DNA of 64,000 bases. Source: Anaerolineae bacterium. Lineage in GTDB: Bacteria > Chloroflexota > Anaerolineae > Aggregatilineales > Phototrophicaceae. The notes beneath the pieces were generated by a model. It was given only the letters and a program-made list of their open reading frames with translations, made no database searches and was not told where the DNA came from. The DNA lies in assembly GCA_019912965.1 (NCBI GenBank), contig JAIOHM010000039.1:54921-118920 (forward strand), read 5' to 3'. Below are positions 26,403-35,467 of this stretch, piece by piece (within the stretch, counting starts at the first letter, position 1; each line of letters starts with the position of its first letter). The translations under genes and the position numbers were made by a program.

Positions 26403-28928
26403 CTATTTCTTCATCTTTTTGTCGATGGCTGCTTTGAAGGGGTCTTGTCCCGGTTTGATGAGGACTTTGCGCGTCCGTCCGCCCGGTTCGGCTTCGCCCA
26501 CTACGCCTAATTCATGCAGCAGATCAACAATCCGCGCCGCGCGTGGGTAGCCCAAGCCGAGTTTACGCTGAATCAATGAGGCTGATGCTTCGCCTTCCGT
26601 GATTACAAGGTCAATGGCCTGTTCCAGCATTGGATCAGTTTCTGCAAGCACTTCACGCCGGGTCATACCGCGTTCCCATGGGCCGACATAATTGCGCTGC
26701 ATTTTGCCTTTTTCGATCTGTTCTTTGTACCATGTTTTCCAATGTGCCACGATGCTCCGTACTTCGTCGTCAGAAACATAGCAGCCCTGTACACGGCGCG
26801 GGCCAGCAGCATCCGACGCGAAATACAGCATATCGCCTCGCCCCAAAAGATTTTCCGCCCCAACTGAATCCAGAATGACACGCGAGTCGATGCCGGAGGC
26901 GACAGCGAATGAAATGCGCGATGGGAAGTTGGCTTTAATCAACCCCGTGATGACATCCACACTGGGGCGTTGAGTGGCGATGACCAGATGCATTCCAGCA
27001 GCGCGGGCTTTCTGCGCCAATCGTGTCACTAATTTTTCAGTCTCATCTGGGCGGGAGAGCATCAAGTCGCCGATTTCGTCAATCAGGATGACGATGTACG
27101 GCATGTATTCATCCTTCTGTCGGCGGCCTAAACGCGCGTTGAAGGAGTCAATATTGCGGACGGCGTATTCTTCCAGCAATTTATAGCGCCGATCCATTTC
27201 ACGGGTACACCAACGCAGCACCTCAATAATACGTTCCTGATCGGTTTCGACCGGGCCAAGCAAATGTGGCAAACCGTTGAAGCGATTGAGTTCGACCATT
27301 TTGGGGTCAAGCATCACTAGTTTGACCTGATCGGGCATGTTGTTCAGCACCAGTGCTGAGGCGAGCGCAGCAATACACACTGATTTTCCTGAACCTGTTG
27401 TTCCAGCGATCAAGAGGTGAGGCATTTGCGCCAGATCAACGCCCAACGGCGCGCCTGAGACATCGCGCCCCAATGGAACGAATAGGGGTGATTTGGCTTT
27501 TGCCAACTGGTCTTGCATCGTCTTGCTTTCGTAGACCGAACGTAGTGCCACCACGCTGGGATTACGGTTCGGGACTTCGATGCCGACATAGGTGTGACCG
27601 GGAACAGGGCTTTCCAACCGCAACCGTTTGGCCGAAAGCGCTAATGTCAGATCGCCAGCCAATGACGCGATTTTGTTAATGCGTGTGCGCTGGACGACGG
27701 TTTCACCCTCATCTGTATTGGTTTCCTTGAAGGGCTGGACAGCATACTGTGTGACTGTCGGGCCAACTTTGACGTCTACAACATCAACATCAATCTCAAA
27801 TTCCAGCAACGTGTTTTCGATCAACACTACATTGTTGTTGATTTCCTGTTCGTCTGGAACATGTAATTCAATATCCCGCAGGAGTTCCAGAGGGGGCAGA
27901 TTAGGATCGCGCTTGCCAATCCGTTTCTGTTCTTTCATATCGGAGACAGTGTAGTAACGTTTGATGCGTCCGTCCGGGCGCTCCACCTGTACCACTGTAC
28001 CCTTTACCTTTTTGCCCTTCAACGTTCCGATGGCGTTGAAATTACCTTTTAGCTTATCCAAAGTGAGCAAGGTGGGTTCGCTCAATGCTTCTTTTTCATC
28101 GGTTGCATGGGTCTGAGCACCGGGGCGCAGCGACGGCGGAACATTATCCAGATTAGGGCGGATGCGCAGAATTGAACCAGAGGTTCGTTTAGGTGGAGCA
28201 GTCTGGCCGCTGAGCGCCTGCTCTACATTCGGCATAGCGGGTTTACTCTGTGGTTTGGGCTTCGGCCTGGTTTTTTCCAGCGCTTTTTCGCCATAGCTAC
28301 GCAGGCGTTGACTGGTATTTTCCAGCCATGTTGTGATATGTGACTGCCGTAAACCGAAGACTACGCCAATGCTGAGAATGAATAATCCCCCATAAAACAG
28401 AATGGCTGGAATTGAGCCGAACAATCCGGCGATGATGATGCTCAGGGTATAGCCGATGTAGCCCCCACCTTCACCTGCCCGCGCTATAGCCCGCATTTCC
28501 GGATCATTGGCTGCCAGATGCAGCAGCGCCAGCAGCGAGAGAAAAGCTACTTCCAGAGCCAGAATACGCCGTGTAGGGAATTTAACCACGCGCCCCATTT
28601 TGGGTAGAAGAATAACAATGCCCAATCCCAGAATGCCTGCTGAGACGATCACACTGCCGTAGCCAAACAGCGATTTCAGGGTATTTGACCAAGCGGTTGA
28701 GATGGTTGCATCTGCTGATACATTGAGCAGGGACAAAAACGAAACGATGCCGAATACAATCAGCACAATCGCCGCAATTTCGTCGCCCCAGGGCGGTAAA
28801 CTATCCAGAATTGAATCCCAAAATTCCGGCTTTACCGTGTAGCGGTCTACTTGACTACGGGGGGGCGGTGTTGGTTCGGGTTTTCCCCCGGTGTTGGGTT
28901 TTGTGCCGCTGGACTTTTGCTGTGCCAC
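26403..28928 (-). CDS. ftsK: FtsK/SpoIIIE-type DNA translocase
   Basis: 841 residues. N-terminal transmembrane helices (four or five in the first 200 residues), a Pro/Lys-rich linker, then the motor: Walker A GTTGSGKSVCIAAL, Walker B YIVILIDEIGDLML, LVIATQRPSVDVITG and the FPSRISFAV segment. The C-terminal winged-helix gamma domain, which reads oriented DNA sequences, is present (EGEASASLIQRKLGLGYPRAARIVDLL). The protein pumps chromosomal DNA at the division septum. Upstream on the minus strand a TATAAT lies near 28961-28966. The XseA-like gene follows. Confidence 0.95.
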   Translation of the reverse strand: MAQQKSSGTKPNTGGKPEPTPPPRSQVDRYTVKPEFWDSILDSLPPWGDEIAAIVLIVFGIVSFLSLLNVSADATISTAWSNTLKSLFGYGSVIVSAGILGLGIVILLPKMGRVVKFPTRRILALEVAFLSLLALLHLAANDPEMRAIARAGEGGGYIGYTLSIIIAGLFGSIPAILFYGGLFILSIGVVFGLRQSHITTWLENTSQRLRSYGEKALEKTRPKPKPQSKPAMPNVEQALSGQTAPPKRTSGSILRIRPNLDNVPPSLRPGAQTHATDEKEALSEPTLLTLDKLKGNFNAIGTLKGKKVKGTVVQVERPDGRIKRYYTVSDMKEQKRIGKRDPNLPPLELLRDIELHVPDEQEINNNVVLIENTLLEFEIDVDVVDVKVGPTVTQYAVQPFKETNTDEGETVVQRTRINKIASLAGDLTLALSAKRLRLESPVPGHTYVGIEVPNRNPSVVALRSVYESKTMQDQLAKAKSPLFVPLGRDVSGAPLGVDLAQMPHLLIAGTTGSGKSVCIAALASALVLNNMPDQVKLVMLDPKMVELNRFNGLPHLLGPVETDQERIIEVLRWCTREMDRRYKLLEEYAVRNIDSFNARLGRRQKDEYMPYIVILIDEIGDLMLSRPDETEKLVTRLAQKARAAGMHLVIATQRPSVDVITGLIKANFPSRISFAVASGIDSRVILDSVGAENLLGRGDMLYFASDAAGPRRVQGCYVSDDEVRSIVAHWKTWYKEQIEKGKMQRNYVGPWERGMTRREVLAETDPMLEQAIDLVITEGEASASLIQRKLGLGYPRAARIVDLLHELGVVGEAEPGGRTRKVLIKPGQDPFKAAIDKKMKK

Positions 28929-28960
28929 GCTAAACCTCAGTCTTACCGATATGCACCCTC

Positions 28961-28966
28961 ATTATA
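28961..28966 (-). promoter_or_regulatory. -10 box upstream of ftsK
   Basis: The minus strand reads TATAAT 33-38 bases before the ftsK ATG. No good -35 is seen. Position fits a promoter for ftsK and the XseA-like gene. Confidence 0.4.
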
Positions 28967-29012
28967 AACATAATCGTATTCTAATGCTGCTTGGGTACGA
29001 TATACCTGCAAT

Positions 29013-29037
29013 AAAAAAGCCGGGAAGCCCGGCTTTT
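29013..29037 (-). terminator. Rho-independent terminator after the S1-domain gene
   Basis: AAAAGCCGGG (29015-29024) and CCCGGCTTTT (29028-29037) form a perfect stem with a three-base loop, flanked by A/T runs on both sides. On the minus strand it lies about 50 bases after the stop at 29088. Confidence 0.88.
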
Positions 29038-29087
29038 CTAAAGCTAATAACTAAAATGCTCGTTGGACAACTGATCTGAAAATCAGA

Positions 29088-30086
29088 TTATTGACTTACC
29101 CGCAGGCTCAATCCTAGCCGCCGTGCATGGCTGTCAATGCTTAATACACGTGCCGTTATCTGCTGCCCTTCGTTGACCACATTACGCGGATGCAAGAAAT
29201 GCCCTTCGGCCAGTTCGGAAACGTGTATCAACCCTTCCAAGCCTTCTTCGATACAGGCAAAAGCACCAAAATCGACTACATTGGTAATCGTTCCTTCAAC
29301 AACCTGACCGACTTCATAGCGTTCAGTCACTGTTGCCCAAGGGTCAGGGTGCAAACGCTTCAAGCTCAAGGCAATTCGGCCTGCTTCACGGTCAATATCC
29401 AAAACGTGAATGTGTATTTCTTGACCACGATGCAACATGTCTGCTGGATGTCCAACGCGCCCCCAACTCAGCTCACTAATGTGAACTAGGCCTTCTAGGC
29501 CACCCAGATCGACAAATGCACCGAAGTCACAAAGATTGGTAACGATTCCGCTGACACTATCTCCCGGCTTCAAACGGCGCAGAATATCAGCACGTTCACC
29601 GGGTTGCACGCGGGCAGCACGTTCAGAAAGAATCAGACGGTTTTGTTCATGGCTAAGTTCAATTACCCGAAGTTGCAATTTTTGCCCGACCATATCCATC
29701 AGAGCATTACGGCGGGCAATTCCATTGGCTGTCGCGGGGAAATCCATGAGTTGGCTGGCTGGAACGAATCCGTGCAAAGAACGCCATTCAACCAACAATC
29801 CCCCTCGGTTGTAGCCAATGACGGGCAGTTCGACCACATTGTCGTCGTGCATAATTAAGCTAATATCTTGCCAGTCATGTTCGGTGCTGTTTGGTTGACC
29901 ATTCAGATGAGTCATACCATCCAGTGCCGTGCTGGTGAATCGCGCACTAACTTTTCCATGATCGGATTCGTGGCCGTTGGTAGCCACTTCTGCAAATTCC
30001 CCCTCCTGTAACAGTGCTGACCAGTATCCCTCCTCAAGCGGTGGTGGCGGCGGGGTCACATCCTGCCGCTGTATATTGGTAGACAT
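29088..30086 (-). CDS. S1 RNA-binding domain protein (ribosomal protein S1-like)
   Basis: 332 residues. An N-terminal acidic/low-complexity region, then three S1 (OB-fold) domains: a diverged one (about 85-155, VVELPVIGYNRGGLLVEW and LHGFVPASQL) and two good ones (GDSVSGIVTNLCDFGAFVDL and GQVVEGTITNVVDFGAFACI, each with a GL-HxSEL motif). Multi-S1 proteins bind mRNA on the ribosome or in RNA turnover. Compared with the six-domain E. coli S1 this is a short version, as in many Gram-positives and Chloroflexota. Flanked by its own promoter and terminator. Confidence 0.88.
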   Translation of the reverse strand: MSTNIQRQDVTPPPPPLEEGYWSALLQEGEFAEVATNGHESDHGKVSARFTSTALDGMTHLNGQPNSTEHDWQDISLIMHDDNVVELPVIGYNRGGLLVEWRSLHGFVPASQLMDFPATANGIARRNALMDMVGQKLQLRVIELSHEQNRLILSERAARVQPGERADILRRLKPGDSVSGIVTNLCDFGAFVDLGGLEGLVHISELSWGRVGHPADMLHRGQEIHIHVLDIDREAGRIALSLKRLHPDPWATVTERYEVGQVVEGTITNVVDFGAFACIEEGLEGLIHVSELAEGHFLHPRNVVNEGQQITARVLSIDSHARRLGLSLRVSQ

Positions 30087-30166
30087 CCTCTTCCCTCTAA
30101 AACTACCATTACAAACAGATCGTTGGGTTATGTAAATTATGGTGTGTTTTGGCCTACACAGCGCCG

Positions 30167-30175
30167 ATTATACCA
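30167..30175 (-). promoter_or_regulatory. Extended -10 promoter of the S1-domain gene
   Basis: The minus strand reads TGGTATAAT about 80 bases before the ATG at 30086. It is the same TGnTATAAT type seen before the MurA-like gene, the zinc-finger gene and hpt. Confidence 0.55.
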
Positions 30176-30191
30176 GTATTGTTAAAAAAAC

Positions 30192-32126
30192 TCATCTTGG
30201 CGATGATTGGCTGGCTTGGTGTTCCATTTCAAGCAACGTGTCGGCGACGGCTTCAATGGCGATCCGCTGTTTGCGATAAAGATCAGGCTCACTCAAGGCT
30301 AGTTTGATTGCAACATCCCGCACTTTGTGTTTATCAATAAAACGTTCTGCCAGAATATTGTAAATCGTCCATTCGGGGCTGAGTAATTTTCGGTCACCTG
30401 CTGGACGCTGTTTTTCGATTGCCCTTTGCAGGAGGACGCGAAGCGCCCGTACCGGATTGTTATCGGTTTCTGGAAGGGTTTCGTGGACACTATTCAAGCC
30501 TAATAACTCACTGCTGGAAAGCCCTGGCCCACCCCAATAATGACGCAGGGCTGCCCGCACCTGTTCCACAAATTGTTCACGGTCAAAATCACCATTTTCA
30601 GCGGTGGGTTGGCCTTCTCGCCCGGAACGGTATTCAACCGCAGCGGCTCGTGTTCGGGTGATTTTTATTTGTGGCAGCAATCCTTCTAAGGCTGCATATA
30701 TCTCGGATTGCAGCGTCATATCATCAAGTGTTTCCGCTGCCCGTCGAATTTGCCCCCGAAACACAGGCCACTCATCCGGGGAAAGATCAACCTCATTGGC
30801 ACGCGCCTGAATGCCTAAAAATCCAATGATGAGACGTTCATCGTCCTGACTGCTGCGTTTACTATAGAGGGGGGCGATCCAATATGAATGCCATTTGTCC
30901 AATGGCGGGTTTGTGCCCGGTTCGTTCAGATGTAGCAGTTTATTCAAGGCACTGCTTTCTTCTTCTAACCAGACGGGGTTAGGGCGGGTTGGGCCAACAG
31001 CAACCACCAGTTCGGGAGTCCCTTCGGTCAGTGAAACCACAAAAGCGGTATTGACTTGCAAGTAGTCGCAGGTTGAGGACAGGATAGCATCTAGTAATTG
31101 AAGTAAATCGGTTCGGGTGAGTAATCGTTCGCTCAGATTTTGCAGTTTGGCGAGTTGGTCATCATCCTCACCGGAATAAATCAACTTTTTTTCCAACCAG
31201 GGCAAACTCAGCGCCACAGTCCACTGCCACAGCAGTACCACTGCTACTACTGCGAACGGCATAAAACTATTGCCGGGTAAACCTAAAATGCGTTGTGCCG
31301 GGGTGATGAAGATAATTACAGCCAATGCCAACAGTCCAGTAGCTGGGCCGCGCAGCATAAAACGGAGCAGATCGGTTTTGACCACCCGGTCAGGTTGACG
31401 GCTGCCGAAGAACGACAGCGGATAGGCCAGAAATGACAGCATCAGCACGATGACGAGGTTAGAGATATTGACCAGCATCAGCATCCCTAGTGAACCGGTT
31501 TCACTAAGGCCTAACAGGACAGAGTAGGGGAAGATTCCAAATGCCGGGGTGAGCATGGCGAATTGCAGATAACCCATACGGCGGCGGGTATCCCGCGTCA
31601 GGCAGCGGCCACGTGCCCGCTGCACATTAATGAAAGCCGTCCCGACGGCAATCCCGAAATTAATCACATAAACCAGGAAAAGTGCCCCACCATAAATATT
31701 GATGAGGCGAGAATTCAAGACGATAGGCCGAATCAAAAAATCGCTGAAGGCAGCGAAGACAACGAATGCTGCACCAATCAGGTAGAGCATTCGGCTGACA
31801 CGTCGCCGTCGTCCGCGTGAGGGTAGGCCAGTGGTCGCCAGCAGCGCATCCGAAAGATGAAACATTGCCGCAGGCATAAAAGCGATGCCAAGCCATTGCA
31901 TCCGCACAATGGCTTCCAGAGTACCGCTGCTAGGGTTCAGCGAAACCAACACATCACAGATATACACTACTGTGACGCAAACCAATACGCTGGCCGAGGT
32001 GCGCGCCACACGGTTGCGTAAATTGCGCGTCAGGTTATAAAGCAGAAGTGAGGCGGAAAGGACGACAATTGCGGCGGTTAAGGTTTCGTTGACCAGGTTC
32101 AGCAGATCGCTGAAAACGTCGCCCAT
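30192..32126 (-). CDS. 7TM-GAF membrane sensor with C-terminal HTH-like domain
   Basis: 644 residues. The first 330 hold about eight to ten hydrophobic segments in the layout of the histidine-kinase N-terminal 7TM sensor. A GAF-like domain follows (about 345-480, LSERLLTRTDLLQLLDAIL then NTAFVVSLTEG). There is no HisKA, HATPase or GGDEF domain. The last 55 residues (EWTIYNILAERFIDKHKVRD then VAIKLALSEPDLYRKQRIAI) look like a helix-turn-helix resembling sigma region 4. The protein may therefore sense and bind DNA itself or contact the transcription machinery; this is inference. It ends the run beginning with the sigma factor gene, ten bases after the GNAT. Confidence 0.65.
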   Translation of the reverse strand: MGDVFSDLLNLVNETLTAAIVVLSASLLLYNLTRNLRNRVARTSASVLVCVTVVYICDVLVSLNPSSGTLEAIVRMQWLGIAFMPAAMFHLSDALLATTGLPSRGRRRRVSRMLYLIGAAFVVFAAFSDFLIRPIVLNSRLINIYGGALFLVYVINFGIAVGTAFINVQRARGRCLTRDTRRRMGYLQFAMLTPAFGIFPYSVLLGLSETGSLGMLMLVNISNLVIVLMLSFLAYPLSFFGSRQPDRVVKTDLLRFMLRGPATGLLALAVIIFITPAQRILGLPGNSFMPFAVVAVVLLWQWTVALSLPWLEKKLIYSGEDDDQLAKLQNLSERLLTRTDLLQLLDAILSSTCDYLQVNTAFVVSLTEGTPELVVAVGPTRPNPVWLEEESSALNKLLHLNEPGTNPPLDKWHSYWIAPLYSKRSSQDDERLIIGFLGIQARANEVDLSPDEWPVFRGQIRRAAETLDDMTLQSEIYAALEGLLPQIKITRTRAAAVEYRSGREGQPTAENGDFDREQFVEQVRAALRHYWGGPGLSSSELLGLNSVHETLPETDNNPVRALRVLLQRAIEKQRPAGDRKLLSPEWTIYNILAERFIDKHKVRDVAIKLALSEPDLYRKQRIAIEAVADTLLEMEHQASQSSPR

Positions 32127-32136
32127 ATATACAACC

Positions 32137-32685
32137 CTACCGGAGTGCTTGGCTGAAGAAGATGGCTATATCATGGTTGGGATAATATTGATCATTATAC
32201 CCACAAAATTTGAATCCCGCTTGTTGGCAGAAGGTAATGCCGGGGTAATTTTGTGTCAAACATTCGATGGTCATCTGAATTAGATTGTGTTCTTTCGCCC
32301 ACTGGCGTGCCACTCCCACCAATCGTGTAGCGATTCGGTGATGTCGATAAGGCTGTGATACTACAATATCCTGAATCAGAGCGACGCGGTAAACCGGATC
32401 ATTTCTCATGGTCAGGTAGCCCAGCAGTTCATCCCCATCTCGTGCCGCCGCCACCAGAAAACATTGCTCTGATGGCAGTGCCAGTTGCAACCGTTCAGTG
32501 TTGGGTGTGTATGCAGTTTCCAGTGTGCGAGGTAAACGTTCCGTTTTGAAGGTGATTTGCCATTGTCCACTGGTTTCGGCAATGTTCATCTGCCAGACAA
32601 AATCGGTTTGGTAGTGGTGATCGAGTTCCAGGCAGATCGGAATATCGTGCTCAAGTCCATCGCGTATAACAAAGCCGCTAATCAT
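32137..32685 (-). CDS. GNAT-family N-acetyltransferase
   Basis: 182 residues. The GNAT core is visible: ELLGYLTMRNDPVYRVALIQDIVVSQPYRHHRIATRLV (motif A with R-x2-R-I-A replacing the classic Q-x2-G-x-G/A), WAKEHNLIQMTIECLTQN and PGITFCQQAGFKFCGYN (motif B). Acetyl-CoA is the expected donor; the substrate is unknown. Lies seven bases after the LiaF-like gene and ten before the sensor gene, so it is part of the sigma-factor operon. Confidence 0.82.
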   Translation of the reverse strand: MISGFVIRDGLEHDIPICLELDHHYQTDFVWQMNIAETSGQWQITFKTERLPRTLETAYTPNTERLQLALPSEQCFLVAAARDGDELLGYLTMRNDPVYRVALIQDIVVSQPYRHHRIATRLVGVARQWAKEHNLIQMTIECLTQNYPGITFCQQAGFKFCGYNDQYYPNHDIAIFFSQALR

Positions 32686-32692
32686 GTTGGTT

Positions 32693-33478
32693 TTAGGTGA
32701 GGTAAGCGTCGCCGAAAGTTCCGCTGATGGTGATTTCGATCAACGGTGCATTTTCTTCGGCATCGTGGGCGCTGTAAATGCCGGGTTCAATTTCCTGATA
32801 GCGGCGTTCGTCGGCATGAACTTTGAACAACCGCCCATTCTGTGCAGTGATGTGCGTTTGGTATCCAACCGGGGTAATCAGGTGAATGTTGCCTAATGTG
32901 GAGTGCAATTGCAGTGGGCCAAAGGCTTCTGCAGGGCAAACCACGCGAATGTCACCCAGCCCAGTGGCGATAACGCCGTCCTGAAGGATGAGGCCAGATA
33001 GATCAAGATTGACTTGCCCTAAACTGGTGCTAACGAGAATCTGCCAGGGCAGGTCGCGTGTCAGACCCATTTCCCAATCAGCAAATGACAGCCAGGGGGT
33101 TGCGGCACGATCAAGTTTGAGGTGTGTATGGGTTTCGCTGACGCGCATACCCGGACGGCAGTCAAGCGCATATTGTCCGGCGATCAAACGGCCTTCCTGT
33201 TGCAGTGCCCGCACCCGCACATCAATTTCGCCCCCGCTAATTTCGAGTGTAGCGGATTCGACGCTGCCGCGTGTGATGCCGAATGTCTTGCCTTCACTGT
33301 TCGGAATTAGGTCACCACGTAACAGAATGCCTGCTCCTACTACGACCAGCAGCAGCGGCCACAAACTGGCCGCGTTGAAGTCACCCAGGAGTAGGAAATT
33401 ATTCAGCAGCAAAACGACCCCGACCGCTGCCAGAGCCAACGGCCACAGCCAGGGGCCGCGCGAACCTTTGGCGGGCAA
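32693..33478 (-). CDS. LiaF-like membrane protein with beta-toastrack domain
   Basis: 261 residues. Two N-terminal transmembrane helices (WPLALAAVGVVLLLNNFLLLG and SLWPLLLVVVGAGILL) in the LiaI/LiaF-type arrangement, then a repetitive beta-rich domain (LEISGGEIDVRVRAL, SLGQVNLDLSGL, GLGDIRVVCP, STLGNIHLITP) typical of the LiaF/toastrack fold. In Firmicutes LiaF restrains an envelope-stress two-component system; no such kinase gene is adjacent here apart from the 7TM sensor two genes on. Four bases separate it from rpoD. Role in envelope stress is inference. Confidence 0.72.
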   Translation of the reverse strand: MPAKGSRGPWLWPLALAAVGVVLLLNNFLLLGDFNAASLWPLLLVVVGAGILLRGDLIPNSEGKTFGITRGSVESATLEISGGEIDVRVRALQQEGRLIAGQYALDCRPGMRVSETHTHLKLDRAATPWLSFADWEMGLTRDLPWQILVSTSLGQVNLDLSGLILQDGVIATGLGDIRVVCPAEAFGPLQLHSTLGNIHLITPVGYQTHITAQNGRLFKVHADERRYQEIEPGIYSAHDAEENAPLIEITISGTFGDAYLT

Positions 33479-33482
33479 AAGC

Positions 33483-34730
33483 CTACTCCTCGTAGAGATA
33501 ATCGCGCAAGATGACGTGCGCGGAGGATTGGCGAAGGCGGTTCAATGCCTGCGCTTCCAGTTGGCGTACGCGTTCACGGGTGACACCAATAGTCTGTCCG
33601 ACTTCTTCCAACGTATACACGCGCCCGTCTTCCAGTCCATAACGTAGTTTGAGGATTTGTGCCTCGCGCGGCGGTAGCCGTTTGAGTGCCGTGTCCAACT
33701 GTTCATGCAGCAGATGTGTCGCCACTTCCTCTGTTGGGGCAGGGCTGGTCACATCTTCCACGAAATCCCCAAAGGTCGAGTCGCCTTCATCATCAATGGG
33801 TGTTTCGAGGCTGACCGGATGGCGTGCGATTTCCAGCAGATTTTCGATCTTGTCCGGGGTAGTTTCCATACCCTCGGCCAATTCTTCAATCGATGGTTCG
33901 CGCCCTAATTCCTGAATCAAATTAAGCTGCACTCGGCGCATCCGATTAAGCTGATCGCCCATATGAACCGGGACGCGAATGGTTCGTCCCTGATCAGCGA
34001 CTGCGCGGCTTACGGCCTGTCGAATCCACCACGTTGCGTAGGTGCTGAACTTGTGCCCACGCTGGTATTCGAATTTGTTGGTTGCCCGGATAAGACCAAT
34101 GTTGCCTTCCTGAATCAAATCCAGAAACGGCACACCGCGTCCGATGTATTTTTTAGCAACACTGATGACCAGACGGGCATTGGCGCGAATCAGATGTTCC
34201 TGCGCGTCTTCGCCATCTGCGATCAATTCGCGCAGCGTATAAACATCGTCCATCGGCAGGTCTTCGCCATATTCCTCAAGTTGCTCTTTCGCCAGTTCGG
34301 CGGCTTCCATCCGCTTTGCCAGCGAGACTTCCTCTTCGGCAGTCAGCAGCGGCACACGGCCAGCTTCTTTGAGGTACAGCCCGACCACATCGTCTGTGTC
34401 TAGGGCTTGTTGGTAGCCCGCATCATCAGTGATGTCTTCGTCCACTTCAATTACCAGCATATCCGGGTCATCTTCGTCTGGCAAATTACCCCGTCCGTCC
34501 TCTGGTGGCAGATCATCGGGAATCGGAATATCAATCTGGGCATTGGGGACAACTTCAACCCCGGCGTCTACCAGACTGTCCATTATGTCGTCAAGCAGGC
34601 CAATATCACGTTCTGCTTCAGGCAAAACGGCCAGAATGTCGTCGTAAGTTACGACGCCCTGTTCTTGAGCTTTCTTGAGGAGTTGAGCGCGTAGTTGCTC
34701 TTTTTTGTCTTGTACCATTACCATCAGCAT
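33483..34730 (-). CDS. rpoD: Primary RNA polymerase sigma factor (RpoD/SigA type)
   Basis: 415 residues. Region 1.1-like N-terminus ([13 protein letters not shown]), acidic linker, region 1.2 ([18 protein letters not shown]), region 2 ([49 protein letters not shown]), region 3 ([15 protein letters not shown]) and region 4 ([35 protein letters not shown]). It directs RNA polymerase to TTGACA/TATAAT promoters like those seen in the window. Several Met codons (34730, 34724, 34718) could start it; none has a clear Shine-Dalgarno. Two promoter candidates lie upstream. First gene of an operon with the LiaF-like protein, GNAT and sensor. Confidence 0.95.
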   Translation of the reverse strand: MLMVMVQDKKEQLRAQLLKKAQEQGVVTYDDILAVLPEAERDIGLLDDIMDSLVDAGVEVVPNAQIDIPIPDDLPPEDGRGNLPDEDDPDMLVIEVDEDITDDAGYQQALDTDDVVGLYLKEAGRVPLLTAEEEVSLAKRMEAAELAKEQLEEYGEDLPMDDVYTLRELIADGEDAQEHLIRANARLVISVAKKYIGRGVPFLDLIQEGNIGLIRATNKFEYQRGHKFSTYATWWIRQAVSRAVADQGRTIRVPVHMGDQLNRMRRVQLNLIQELGREPSIEELAEGMETTPDKIENLLEIARHPVSLETPIDDEGDSTFGDFVEDVTSPAPTEEVATHLLHEQLDTALKRLPPREAQILKLRYGLEDGRVYTLEEVGQTIGVTRERVRQLEAQALNRLRQSSAHVILRDYLYEE

Positions 34731-34794
34731 ACGTCACTTGACCAAGCCCTGCAACGAATTGGCATTACCCATCGTGCAGGGTTATTTCTCCTAA

Positions 34795-34800
34795 ATTATA
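34795..34800 (-). promoter_or_regulatory. Proximal -10 box upstream of rpoD
   Basis: The minus strand reads TATAAT 65-70 bases before the ATG at 34730, with TTGCAT 15 bases upstream as a weak -35. Confidence 0.4.
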
Positions 34801-34890
34801 CCGACTATAGCAAGGATGCAAAATTAAGTGGCTGGCGATAGCTTGAGGTTGGGAGCATATCAACGCCTGCCGTAAACATGCGTATCAATT

Positions 34891-34919
34891 ACAATATCGC
34901 GGGGTGTACCACTTGTCAA
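34891..34919 (-). promoter_or_regulatory. Distal promoter of rpoD
   Basis: The minus strand has a perfect -35 TTGACA (34914-34919), a 17-base spacer and TATTGT (34891-34896). The -35 overlaps the end of the preceding DUF4340 gene. It would give a leader of about 155 bases before rpoD. Confidence 0.6.
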
Positions 34920-35467
34920 GTTAATGGTGGTTTAATTAATTGTGTAACCAGGTAATCTACTGGGCCGCGTTCCAAAAGATAGATTTCCTGGCGATCATCC
35001 ACTAGACCGTAATAGGCTCCGCCCGTCGGGATTAAATTCCCGATGGCGATAACATGTCCAGCTTGGTTGGTAAGCAGCACTTCGACCGAGAAAAACCCTT
35101 CTGGGCTAAAACCATAACCCGTCAGATTGGTACTTGCCGAAATGGGCACTGTACTTTGGTAAGGCATTAGCGAAACGGTCTTTGCAATATCTGACGCGGT
35201 GTTCACATCTAAACTTCCTTCCCATTCCGGGGCAGTCCAGATTCCGTTGATGTCCCGGCTGATGACGAACGAAATGTTCGATTTAGGGTCACGCAATCGG
35301 ATGGCTTGAATATCTGCTGTCTGGATGTTCAAGTCTTGCCCCAGTAAGTTGAACTGGCTCAAAGTCGCTGAAGGATTTAATGGGGCAGGTGGGCGATTTT
35401 GCAGCGCCGCCACCACCAGTACGGTGACAAATGCAATGACTAGGATGCTAAAACTACGTCGATTCAT
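34916..35467 (-). CDS. DUF4340-like protein of the Gld-type ABC exporter operon
   Basis: 183 residues from the ATG at 35467, which overlaps the stop of the GldG-like gene as ATGA; an in-frame start at 35488 is less likely. One N-terminal transmembrane helix (FSILVIAFVTVLVVAALQ) followed by a DUF4340-type extracytoplasmic domain (IQAIRLRDPKSNISFVISRD, GGAYYGLVDDRQEIYLLERG). DUF4340 proteins occur with Gld-like ABC modules; their function is unknown. Fourth and last gene of the exporter operon. Confidence 0.82.
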   Translation of the reverse strand: MNRRSFSILVIAFVTVLVVAALQNRPPAPLNPSATLSQFNLLGQDLNIQTADIQAIRLRDPKSNISFVISRDINGIWTAPEWEGSLDVNTASDIAKTVSLMPYQSTVPISASTNLTGYGFSPEGFFSVEVLLTNQAGHVIAIGNLIPTGGAYYGLVDDRQEIYLLERGPVDYLVTQLIKPPLT

